Positions 54,701 to 64,000 of a stretch of 64,000 bases of DNA are shown here, in pieces (position 1 is the first letter of the stretch; every line of letters begins with the position of its first letter). A model generated the notes under the pieces. That model saw only the letters and a list, made by a program, of their open reading frames with translations, was not told the DNA's origin and ran no database searches. The position numbers and the translations under genes are program-made. The DNA is from Meloidogyne chitwoodi. Its lineage: Eukaryota; Nematoda; Chromadorea; Rhabditida; Meloidogynidae. The stretch is from NCBI GenBank assembly GCA_015183035.1, contig JACZZP010000011.1, positions 1,116,001 through 1,180,000 on the forward strand. The letters run 5' to 3'.

Positions 54701-57700
54701 ATTACCAACAATTAAAGTCAAATTATATGCAGAAGTAAAAAATATTGTATCATTTGAAGATAAGTTAGTTGTTTTTAATATAATATTAATTAATTAATTA
54801 TTTTATAGAGAATTAGGTAAAGTAATAATTCAGCCAACACCTAATTGCTCTAGAAATCCTGAATGGTATAAAATGACTGTTCCAAAGAATAGTTCTGATA
54901 AAAATTTAGGGTAACATTAAAAAATGCTAAAAAAATATTATTTTTATTTAAATAGAATTAGAATTGCTATTCGTGTTGAAAAACCTCCAAATTTAAAAAT
55001 TTGTGGTTATTGTTATGGTATTGGACGAGTAGCTTGGAAAAAATGGAAAAGACGTTTTTATTGCCTTGTTCAAGTATAAATTAAATTAATTTTAATAAAT
55101 TAATTTTAAATAAAAGGTTTCACAATATGCTTTTGCAATGTGTAGTTATCGAGAAAAAAAGGCTGAACCAACAGAGTTTGTTCAACTTGATGGATTTACA
55201 ATTGATTATGTTCCTGAACCAGGTCCAGGTAAATAAAATTATTTTTAATATTTTAATATAATTTTATTTTTTTAGAACTTTATAATCAAGGAGGAAAATA
55301 TTTTTTTACGTAAAAGATTAATTTAAAATTTATTAAAATAATATTAATTTTTAGTGCAATTAGAGAAGGGGATGAATTAAAATTTGCTACAGATGATGAA
55401 AATGAACGAAATCTTTGGGTACAAGCTTTATATCGGGCAACAGGACAATCATACAAACCTGTTCCTCCTAAACAATCAATTTTAGCTTCAAAAACGCAAG
55501 GATTACAAGACAAAGCATCAAAACATGGTTAATTAATTAATTAATTAATTTAATTTTTAATTTTATATTAAAATTTAAGGTTTGGATGAATTAATTCAAG
55601 CAGATCCTGTTCAAATGGCCCATGACCATTTATTTGCCAAATTGCAGAGTATGACTTTAGATTTTCGATTGAATGACCCAATATGTTCTTTGGTAAATTT
55701 TTATTATTATTTTATAAGATTTATTTTTTACTTAAAAGGGATGGTTTTCTCCTGGTCAAGTTTTTGTACTTGATGAATATTGTGCTAGATATATGGTCCG
55801 TGGATGTCATAGACATGTTTCGTTACTTAATGATTTATTAAATAAGGCTGATGAAGGCCATTTAATTGAACCAACTTTAATTCATTATTCTTTTGCTTTT
55901 TGTGCTTCTCATGTACATGGAAATAGGTAAAAACACAATTTTTTAATTAAAATTAATAATTTTATTTAAATATTGATTGTTTAAATTTAACAAAATTATT
56001 TTTTCCAATTTAGACCTGATGGTGTAGGCACAGTCACTTTAGAAGAGAAAGAGCATTTTCAAGAAGTTAAAGAACGTTTAAGAGTTTTATTAGAAAAACA
56101 AATAACAAATTTTCGGTAAAATTAATTTATTATTATTATTTATTATTATTTTATAATATAGTTATTGTTTTCCATTTGGAAGACCAGAAGGAGCACTTAA
56201 AGGAACACTTTCCTTATTAGAACGTGTTTTAATGAAAGATGTTGTTTCTCCTGTACCACCTGAGGAAGTATTAATTTTTTAGATTTGATATTATTTTTTA
56301 TATATTTTTTTTTCTAAAAGGTTCGTTCAGTAATTAAAAAATGTCTTGAAGATGCAGCATTAGTTAATTATACTCGAATTTGTAATGAAGCTAAAATTGA
56401 ACGTAAAATGAATTATAATATAATTTTTTAATTTGTTTTTTTAAATAAATATAGAACGAATGGGTGTTGATGTAAGTCCACAACAAAGAATAGAAGATAT
56501 GATTAGAGTTACTGAATTATGTATTGATTTGCTCAAAGAAAATGAGGAACATCATGGAGAAGTATTTTTTTTATAAAAAAAATTTCTTTCCCTATGCTTT
56601 GCGGTCTTTCTTTATTTAAAAAATTATTATTTTTTTTTCTTTATTAAATTTTCTCTATTTCTTTAAAAATTATTTCTTTCCTATATTTTCCATTTTAGCA
56701 ATTACGTGGTGCTGGCGAGTTAAGTTTTAAAAATAAAAATGTTATATATTTGTTAATTCTAAGCAAAACTTCAGCTTTATTTTTTAAATCTCCTTTTGCT
56801 TCTTTTTCATTTGCTTATTTTTCCAATTTGCTTCTTTTTTAATTCTTTTTTAATTTTTTTAAAAATAATTAATTATAATTTTTAATAATTTTTCAGGCCT
56901 TTGCTTGGTTCTCTGATCTTTTAGTTGATCATTCTGAAATATTTTGGACTCTTTATTCTGTTGATTTAGATGCTGCTTTAGATATGCAACCACCTGATTC
57001 TTGGGATGCTTTTCCTCTTTTTCAATTGCTCAATGATTATTTATGTACAGATTTAAGTTTAAAAATGGGTCCATTTCATAGAAAATTAGTGGAACAATTT
57101 GAGCCAATGGTTAAACATTATATTGATTTAATGGAAAATAGTATTGCTTCATCTATTGATAAAAATTTCCAAAAAGAAAAATGGGAAGTGAGAAAGTAAG
57201 TTTTTTTTAAATATATTTTGAGGGAAGTTATTTTTTGTTATTGACCATTAAAACTCTAAAAAAATACCTTTTTACAAATTAATTAATCAAAATTAAAAAT
57301 AAATTTAAAGAGATGGTTGTTCAACCTCTGAAGATATTTATTGGAAACTTGATGCATTACATGGATTTATTCAAGATTTGAATTGGCCAGCTGAGATATT
57401 CGCAATGGAATTACAAGGGAGAATGCGTAGTCTTGCTTCTGAAATGATATCACGTTGTGCCTGTTGGTTAGTAAAATATAATTAAAATTAATTAATTAAT
57501 AAAATAAAAATATATAGCACTTATCAATGTTTTGACCAATTTATGCAACGAATAAAAAAATCATTAGATTGGCTTTTACCATCAGAAGTCTGTGTTATGG
57601 TTAATGTAGTTTTTGCTTCTAAAGCTAGAGCTGCAAAATTAAATGGTAGTGAACATGCTTTTTATGCATTAGATGATACTCTTGATACAATGTTAGCAGA

Positions 57701-58668
57701 TATGTTTACAATTATTGAAGAGAAATTACTTTCTATTCTTGAATTTACACTTTCACGTTTAGCTAGATATGATGAGGTAAATAAATTTAAAAAAAAAGTG
57801 AAAAGACTTGTTTTTAAATTAATTTTATAAAGGGTAATCCAATTGGTGCATTATTATCAATGGCTCCAAAACCAAATTCATTATTTAATAAAATGAAAAA
57901 TTTGGTTGGTGATAGTTCTTCACCAAATAATAATCCACAACAACATTCAATCTCTTTAAATCAACAAAATTTACATCAAAATAATAATAATAATACTGGA
58001 GGAGTTTCTGCACATTTTGGTCAATCTTATGTTCATTTTATGCGTGGATCATCTGAACAAATTCAACAAATAGTTGCAGATGAAGTTTGGGTTAATAGAT
58101 TATTACAGGTTAAATAATAAGTATTTAAATATTAATTTTAAAAATTTATCCAACTGCCCCATTTCATATACCTAATTTTTTTTATTTTTTTAAAGGATTG
58201 GTATTCTGGCCAAATGCGAATGTTAAATGAATGGTTAACAGAAAGACTTCAACAATCATTATCTCCTTATCAATTAACATGTCTCTCCTTTATGTTTAAG
58301 GTTTTTTACTTATAAAATTAATTAATTAATTAATTTTTTTAGAAAATTTACTCAGATTTTGAATTACATGGAATAGATGAAGAACAATTAAATAGCAAAA
58401 TTTATCAATCAGTACAGCGTCGTCTTCAATTAGAAGAAACAAATTCAGCATTAAATGAATCTTCTGATCGTGTTCATCATTCATCTGGCCCTGGAAGGGG
58501 AACATTTGGTAATTTTACAAATCAATTGGGACAATCATCTTTGTTTGTTTTGTTTTTATTTTTTTTAAATTATTTTAAAAATTTTAAAGATTAAATAGTT
58601 CAGCTGCTTCTCAAGCTGTTTCAATGGTAGAAGGTGCAGGTGCTAAATTGTTCACAATGTTTAAATAA
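51714..58668 (+). CDS. unc-31: calcium-dependent secretion activator CAPS (UNC-31)
   Basis: CAPS/UNC-31 primes dense-core vesicles for calcium-triggered release at neuronal membranes. The start [20 protein letters not shown] leads a Ser/Gly-rich N-terminus. Then come [20 protein letters not shown] and [22 protein letters not shown]2-like region contains [20 protein letters not shown]. The PH domain (about 54959-55530) reads [20 protein letters not shown] to [15 protein letters not shown]. The long MUN/MHD1 part includes [60 protein letters not shown] and [20 protein letters not shown]. It ends [12 protein letters not shown]. The order and length match full-length CAPS. A 36-base microexon (54121-54156) is symmetric and could be skipped in frame. 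Introns are numerous and short, many ending in AAAG. Confidence 0.95.
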
Positions 58669-59237
58669 TTTTAAAATGATACTTGTATATTATTTTTATT
58701 TAATTTTAAATTTAATAAATTTTTATATTTTATTAATTTTTTAATATGTCTATGTGAAATAAATAATCTATTATATTAAATATTATTCTAAATAATTTAA
58801 TTAATAGACCGAACAAATTTTATCTAAAAGATTTTTTTTAATTATCTTTTTATTGAAGTTAACAAGTTTAATTAATTAAATTAAGGATTTTCCAGTTCCT
58901 TCAAAATTTAAAAATTATATTTTTAAATATTTTTTAGAAAATACAATTTCTTAATTTTTTCTTTTCCTTCGCTTTTAATGATGTGTTGCTCGAAAATTTG
59001 TCGAGATCATTGAATACGTTACGCTTTTATCACATAATATTTTGCTTGTCAATATTGATTTAAAATGCCCTTTTCCTTACTAACATTTTTAATATATCCC
59101 TTTTAGAAAAATAAAAATTTTTTATTTTTTATAAAAAATAATTCCTCACAAATCTCCTCACATTTAACTATTTTTAATTTAATTTTTATAGATTTTTAAT
59201 TGTTAAAATTACTTTTAAATATTTAAAATATAAAAAA
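58669..59237. other. intergenic between unc-31 and the secreted orphan gene
   Basis: This holds 3' flanking DNA of unc-31, rich in AATAAA-like words, then a slightly less AT-rich stretch near 58970-59070 (GCTCGAAAATTTGTCGAGAT). No gene was recognised. Confidence 0.45.
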
Positions 59238-61098
59238 ATGTTGAAATTAATAATTAAATTAATTTTACCAATATTTTTTATTATAAATTTATCATTTTCT
59301 ACATTAACTGATTTATTATCTAATACTTCTGAAATTGATTTTTGTAATTTTATATTTTTAAAATTTAAATAAATTTTAAATATTATTTTAAGCTCATGAA
59401 CCATCAAATGATAATTCAGATTCTTCCTCTTATGAAATAAAAAATAATGAAAAAATAAATATTGGAATAAAAAGAAAATTTATAGGAGAAAAAAATAATA
59501 AAAAAAACAAAAGAGATAGGAAAAGTGATATGTAAATAAATAAATTTGTTATTTTTTACATTTAAGTTACCAATATATCCTTAAGTATTTATTAATATTT
59601 AAGGCATCAAAAAAAGAATAGATGATTAAAAAAACATTATTAAACTTAAATAATTTGAAAATTAAAAATATAAAATAAATATATTAAAAAAAAGTTAAAA
59701 ATGTCTAAATACTTTTAAGTATTTAGACATTTTTAATAAATATTTAAATAAAAATTTAATAATATTTTTTAAGTTTAAATGTAAGAAAAAGATTGGAAGA
59801 AATTTTTAAAATTCAAGATAATCTATTTCCAAATCAGAAAATTGAAAATAATAAATTTTTAAGTAGAGAAATGCAAAAAGAAATAATAAAATATTATTTA
59901 GATAAAAATAATGATTTTAAAATAGCTTTAAATAATTATAGAAATTTGTTAAATATTGATAAAAAAAGAAATAAAATTGAGGTATATTATATTATATATA
60001 AATTAAAATAAATATTTTTTAAATATTTAGGAACCTATTATTCAAGGATTTTGTGTTCTTTTTTTATATGGATGTGTAAATTCAAGCAATTTGAGAAAAT
60101 ATATTAAAATGAATTATAATGTTGTAATCTCAATACTTCATAAAAGAAAAATTAATTTAAAAGGAAGGTTTGTTTTAAATAAATAAAAGTTTAATTTATA
60201 TTTTTAATGTTATTTATAATTAAAATTATTTTGTAGTCAAAATATAACTGAAAATATTAATGAAATTAAACAAAAATTGAATGAAAAAATGAATGAAAAA
60301 TGTGGAAATGATAAATGGGAAATTAATGGAAATATTTATTTTGATCCATTAGAAGCAAAAAAATATTATTTTAAAATTTTAAAAATGGTAAAAGAAATAA
60401 ACGAAAAAATTAAAAAAGAAAATATATTATTATTATTTAAAGAAATTGAAGAAAATCAAATTTATTTAGAATTACTAAATAACTTAAATAATAAATCTTT
60501 AAAAAAGTTTTTAAATAAATATAAAATAATTGTTGAGGATTTTTGTCGTGAATTAAAGCTTAATTTTAAAGGTATGTTTATTTAATTATTTAAAGGAATA
60601 ATTGTGTAATTTAAAAATGTTAAAGGACATTACAGTTTAAAATAAAACTTTTTTTCACATTTTTAATAAGAAAAATAATTGAAAAAGTAGTCCAAATATT
60701 ACAAAAAAATTAAATTATCAAAATTATTATAATATTTAATTGTTTCAAATACATTATATATATTTAACTTTAATGATATTATTTATAAAATTTCTATTAT
60801 TCTTCAATTTCGAGTATTTCTCGAAATATTTATTCATTTATTTATTTATGATTTAAAATATTTCGATAAAAAATGGGAAGAATATATTATAATAAATAAA
60901 TTAATTAATAATTTTGAAAAATGTAATAAAATACCTGAAAAATGTTATTCTATAAAATTTAATAAAAAATATAAAGAAAAAGAAGAGGAAATTAAAAAAA
61001 TGCTAGAAATTAAAATTGGAGAATTTATATTAAATTATATTGATAAAACATTAAAAATTAATATAAGAGGTTTAATTAAGAATCATGAAGAGAAATAA
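59238..61098 (+). CDS. orphan Lys/Asn/Ile-rich secreted protein, effector-like
   Basis: I do not recognise the family. The ATG at 59238 gives a good signal peptide, MLKLIIKLILPIFFIINLSF, followed by STLTDLLSNTSE. Exons 59238-59343, 59393-59531, from 59786, and further ones join in frame. Key stretches are IGIKRKFIGEKNNKKNKRDR (a basic, possibly nuclear-targeting run), KRLEEIFKIQDNLFPNQKIE, EPIIQGFCVLFLYGCVNSSN, CGNDKWEINGNIYFDPLEAK and KIIVEDFCRELKLNF. A probable last exon from about 60809 gives VFLEIFIHLFIYDLKYFDKK, GEFILNYIDKTLKINIRGLI and the end KNHEEK. That last junction is the least certain. Codons are almost all A/T-ending. A secreted, basic, lineage-restricted protein is the profile of a plant-parasite effector, but that is inference. 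Confidence 0.6.
59696..59735. other. near-perfect palindrome in an intron of the secreted orphan gene
   Basis: The arms 59696-59714 and 59717-59735 are perfect 19-base inverted copies (containing ATGTCTAAATACTT) around a TT loop. It is the strongest small palindrome noticed in the right part of the window. It may extrude as a cruciform or fold in the transcript. Confidence 0.6.
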
Positions 61099-61476
61099 CA
61101 AAAAAAGCAAATTAGAGAAGAGAAGATTGTTTGATTTGTAGATTTTATTATTTTAGATTTTTATTTTTGAATTAATTAGAATATATAAATAAATAGTTTA
61201 AAGTTATAATGTAAAGTTACCCATAGTTTTTGATCTCTTCAGACATATTTGAATATTTAGCATTATTGAAACTATTTATTTAAAATTTTTATTTTTTTTT
61301 AATTAAAAGGTAATTGGGTAGACAAAAAATTTTATAAATTGAATTTCAAGAATTATTTAACACAAAAATGAAGGACCTTCTCCATAAAATTAAATTTGTA
61401 AGTTTATAACCTTTATTAAAATTTTTTATGCTACAATAAAAAATACTATATTATAAGATATAGGTCTTCATAATTT

Positions 61477-62391
61477 TCAAATATCAATGTCCTTACGGCT
61501 CGGTCCTGTCCATCCTTGAACTTTTGGTCGAGTAGTTGAATAAGGAACATACTTCTTACTTCTAAAAAATTGATAATTAATGAAGTCAATAAATCATTAA
61601 ACTTACAGTTCAACGCTTAAATTCTCTTGATGCTCTAATTGCCATTTAGGTTTACTCAAAGGTTCAATAGTTGGAGGTTTATCCTAAAATTTCTTTAGTC
61701 ACCTATAAAATCACTCTTTGACAAATAGACAAAAAATAAATCATCTTCTCCAATAAAAGCCCCCTTGTTTGGCAAGAGACTAGTAGTGTTTTATAGGAAC
61801 GCAGTTTGAATTTTTATTTTTGTGAGGATTAATTATGTAATAGATATCTAATTAGAATCATTCTAACAATAAGAGAGGCATATTTGGCAAGGGATTAAAA
61901 ATACACCGGGCTTTTATTAGAGAATTTAAGATATATTAACTTTTTAAAATAAAATTATAAAAATACACAAATATGGTGCATCCATCTATGCCATTCAGGT
62001 GGAATTTGTGAGCCATCATATTCCAACCATTTCTTTTCTGTGTATATTACCCATCGATTACGAGGCATAAATTGCGAGTCATCCTATAAAAAAGAAATTT
62101 TAGAGAAAAGAAACATTATATTAAAAATAATATTTTATTTCTATTACAAATATTCGCTTGGAATAATTCTTAAAAAACCTCAAAATATCGATTCCCAAAT
62201 TGGTCTTCTCCAACAAATTTACCAGGTTTTAATTCATCGGTCCTTTAAATAAATCAATTAATTAAAAATATAAAAATAATAACTTACAAATAAAGCTGTT
62301 TGAACGCAGCTTTCCATCCTCCGACTTGCTTCAACATTTTAGGGAATTTTGCAATCCTATCAAGCATAAAATATTCTCTAAGCGTTGGCAT
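61477..62391 (-). CDS. ndufa12: NADH dehydrogenase (ubiquinone) 1 alpha subcomplex subunit 12 (B17.2)
   Basis: NDUFA12 is an accessory subunit of mitochondrial complex I on the matrix side. The start MPTLREYFMLDRIAKFPKML at 62391 runs into GGWKAAFKQLYLTDELKPGK and FVGEDQFGNRYF. The family core follows: DDSQFMPRNRWVIYTEKKWL, then YDGSQIPPEWHRWMHH. The C-terminus has KPPTIEPLSKPKWQLEHQEN and LSVELSKKYVPYSTTRPKVQ, and ends GWTGPSRKDIDI. The YVPYSTTRPK motif is highly typical. There are five or so exons with small introns, apart from one of about 290 bases that holds a possible MITE (61747-61923). The gene is intact and single-copy in the window. Confidence 0.93.
61747..61923. mobile_element. possible MITE in an ndufa12 intron
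   Basis: The ends TCTCCAATAAAAGCCC (61747-61762) and, reversed, TCTCTAATAAAAGCCC (61908-61923) match at 15 of 16 bases. A direct internal repeat TTTGGCAAG(A/G)GA also occurs. No target duplication was found, so the element call is tentative. Confidence 0.4.
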
Positions 62392-63014
62392 TTCTATTCT
62401 TATTATCAAAAATATTTTAATAAAAACGAAAAGTAAATAAATATTTAACAAATTAAAAAAACGAAATAAAATATAATGAGGAAATATGATAACATAAAAA
62501 AGAAAGGATATAAAGAAAAATAGTTGGGGTCAACTGAGTGCCGCCAACTGAGTGCGAGCCAAAGCGCAGAATTAACGGATAATTAAATTAACTAGAACTT
62601 GTCCAAATTCGTCCCAATTTTTTAAATGTATCATTCGATTAGCCTTAAGAGCTTTTTCGAATAAACTTAAAAAATTGCCATCTTTAGAATTTTGATTTGT
62701 TCAACGAGTTGCTTGTTCAGTTGGGTTCGCTCTCAGTTGGCAGCACTCAGTTGACCCTTTTCGAAAGAAAAAGACATAATGCCAAAATCACCTTAGTTAT
62801 TTAAAAACAGGGATACGCCCGATTGGTCAATGACCGATTGGTCTTTGTAAATATTTATTTAGTTAGTTTATTTAAAATTATATTTTAAAAGAGATAAAAC
62901 AATTTTTAAATTTATCTTAATATTTTTAAATTAGTATTTATTAAAATATATAAATTTTATTTAACAAAAATAATTAAAAAATAAAAATAAATTGAATAGA
63001 AATATATTTATTTT
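62392..63014. other. intergenic between ndufa12 and the C2-domain gene
   Basis: It holds the MITE at 62527-62757 and, at 62809-62845, a short non-AT patch with CAGGGATACGCCCGATTGG and a nearby second CGATTGGTC. That patch resembles the end of the GC-rich repeat at 17791-17872. The rest is A/T-rich. Confidence 0.5.
62527..62757. mobile_element. MITE with long imperfect terminal inverted repeats
   Basis: The arms 62527-62560 and 62724-62757 match at 31 of 34 positions when one is reversed, starting GGGTCAACTGAGTGC. Each arm itself repeats the word CAACTGAG. The interior has no coding sequence and the total is 231 bases. I could not define a target duplication with confidence, so the superfamily is open. 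Confidence 0.8.
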
Positions 63015-64000
63015 TTATGAAATCATTGAATATCCATTAAGCATATCTAATGTCACTAAAAATAAGTAAATATATTTATATTATATATTTTAAATTAAAC
63101 CTGGATTATAATCAAAAAATCGATCATTTTGTTGATTATTTAATAAATTAAATTCTGTTGTTTCTCCATTTATTGAAGAATAAGAAAATGACGGTTGTTG
63201 AAGTGCAAACCATCTAGGAGTGCCACTAAAAACAATTGAAGTGTCTATGAAATATTAAAAAAAATTAAATTTAATTAAATTAAATTAAAAAAAACCTCCC
63301 AAGCTAACCAAACATTGACCTAAAGGTTGATTTTCACTTCTTCTATCACGTTCATAATTATAAACTGTAAGTTCTAAGAAATGACTAGCTAGTCTATCTG
63401 CCCCAATTTTATATTCTATTAATTGATCCCAAACAGGATTTGAAGTTTTTGGTTGATATTTAGTTCGACGTTTATTTTCAACTCTTTTTAAAAAATAAAA
63501 TTAATAATCTTTTTTTTAATTTACTTTCTTCCTGGTAATAAATATATTTTAACATAAGCATTTGGAGGTATTCCATTTTCACTAAAAGGTAAAGCTCTAG
63601 CTGCTAAAATATAAACTTGAAGTAATTCTTCTTGTGGAGCATATGCAAGTGCTAATTGTAAATAACCATGTGAACCATTTAATCGAGCACTCTAAATTTT
63701 TTTTTTTAATTTTTAAAAAAAATATACTTTTCCATTATTAATAAAAGGATATTCTTTTAAATTATTAATTAAAGAATATTCTTTATTATTTTTTTGTTGT
63801 TGTTTTATTAAATTTTCATCTTCTTTTTCTTCTTCGTCACTAATGCTATTACTACTTTGATGAGCTGGAACAGGTGGAGGTTCATTTGGAGAATGCCAAC
63901 AATCAGAATTTACTATTTAAAATAAATAAATAATTTTTATTATAAAAACACTTTTTTTAATAATTACTTTGTTTATTGTTTCTATTAAATTTTTCTTCCT
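63015..64000 (-). CDS. C2-domain protein, RIM/synaptotagmin-like, 5' part beyond window
   Basis: C2 domains of this kind bind membranes or partners in vesicle exocytosis. Reading inward from the right edge: NSDCWHSPNEPPPVPAHQSS, an acidic stretch SDEEEKEDENLIKQQQKN, then the C2 domain GYLQLALAYAPQEELLQVYI. It continues PPNAYVKIYLLPGRKRVENK, RRTKYQPKTSNPVWDQLIEY, LELTVYNYERDR and PLGQCLVSLG, closing TPRWFALQQPSF. The YVKIYxLPxR...NKRRTK...PxWxQ pattern is most like the C2A domain of RIM (UNC-10). Only about 40 residues follow, to a stop at 63015 after a 43-base intron (end NGYSMIS), with no second C2 domain. The acidic calcium-binding loops look incomplete (PNAY, YERDR). RIM is the best guess, not certain. 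Confidence 0.65.

Noticed and set aside
51714..64000. Idea that unc-31 and the RIM-like C2 gene form a functional exocytosis cluster.
   Set aside because: They are on opposite strands, with an unrelated secreted orphan and complex I subunit ndufa12 between them. Proximity alone is not support.

Overview
This window looks like nuclear DNA of an intron-rich, extremely AT-rich nematode, most likely a tylenchomorph plant parasite such as Meloidogyne. That is inferred from the overall AT content, the 35-60 base introns, and the nematode-style orthologues (unc-31/CAPS, EBAX-1/ZSWIM8, a DOMON secreted protein, CPSF160, EYA). No species marker is present. There are no operon-like bacterial features, CRISPR arrays or rRNA, and I found no tRNA.

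Left third (1-18,200). A fatty-acid elongase, cut by the left edge, converges on the PAF1-complex subunit leo1. leo1 and cpsf-1 (CPSF160) are divergent, and most of the DNA between them is a small Merlin-type DNA transposon. cpsf-1 converges on an eyes-absent homologue whose phosphatase signature is destroyed. A secreted DOMON protein and a small single-pass membrane protein follow, divergent from each other.

Middle (18,200-44,860). A long zinc-finger SWIM gene (ebax-1/ZSWIM8, substrate receptor of a cullin-RING ligase) carries a second Merlin element in an early intron, with 58-base perfect terminal repeats and an 8-base target duplication. Next is a 10.7-kb AT desert holding a non-autonomous hAT-like element, a foldback repeat and three copies of an E2F-like word. 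After it come a ZCCHC24-like RNA-binding zinc-finger gene and another 5.3-kb desert.

Right third (44,860-64,000). Two adjacent orphan single-pass membrane-protein genes are followed by the complete unc-31/CAPS gene of dense-core vesicle exocytosis. Then come an orphan, lysine/asparagine-rich, probably secreted protein, the complex I subunit NDUFA12 on the minus strand, a MITE, and the C-terminal part of a RIM-like C2-domain gene running off the right edge.

The genes are mostly housekeeping (transcription elongation, mRNA 3' processing, ubiquitylation, respiration, lipid elongation) mixed with neurosecretory genes. I see no pathway-level cluster. The novel material is in the transposable elements, the degenerate EYA active site, the orphan secreted or membrane proteins, and the intron and codon style. 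Coordinates of genes span first to last coding base including introns. Exon borders were read by eye from GT/AG and reading-frame continuity.
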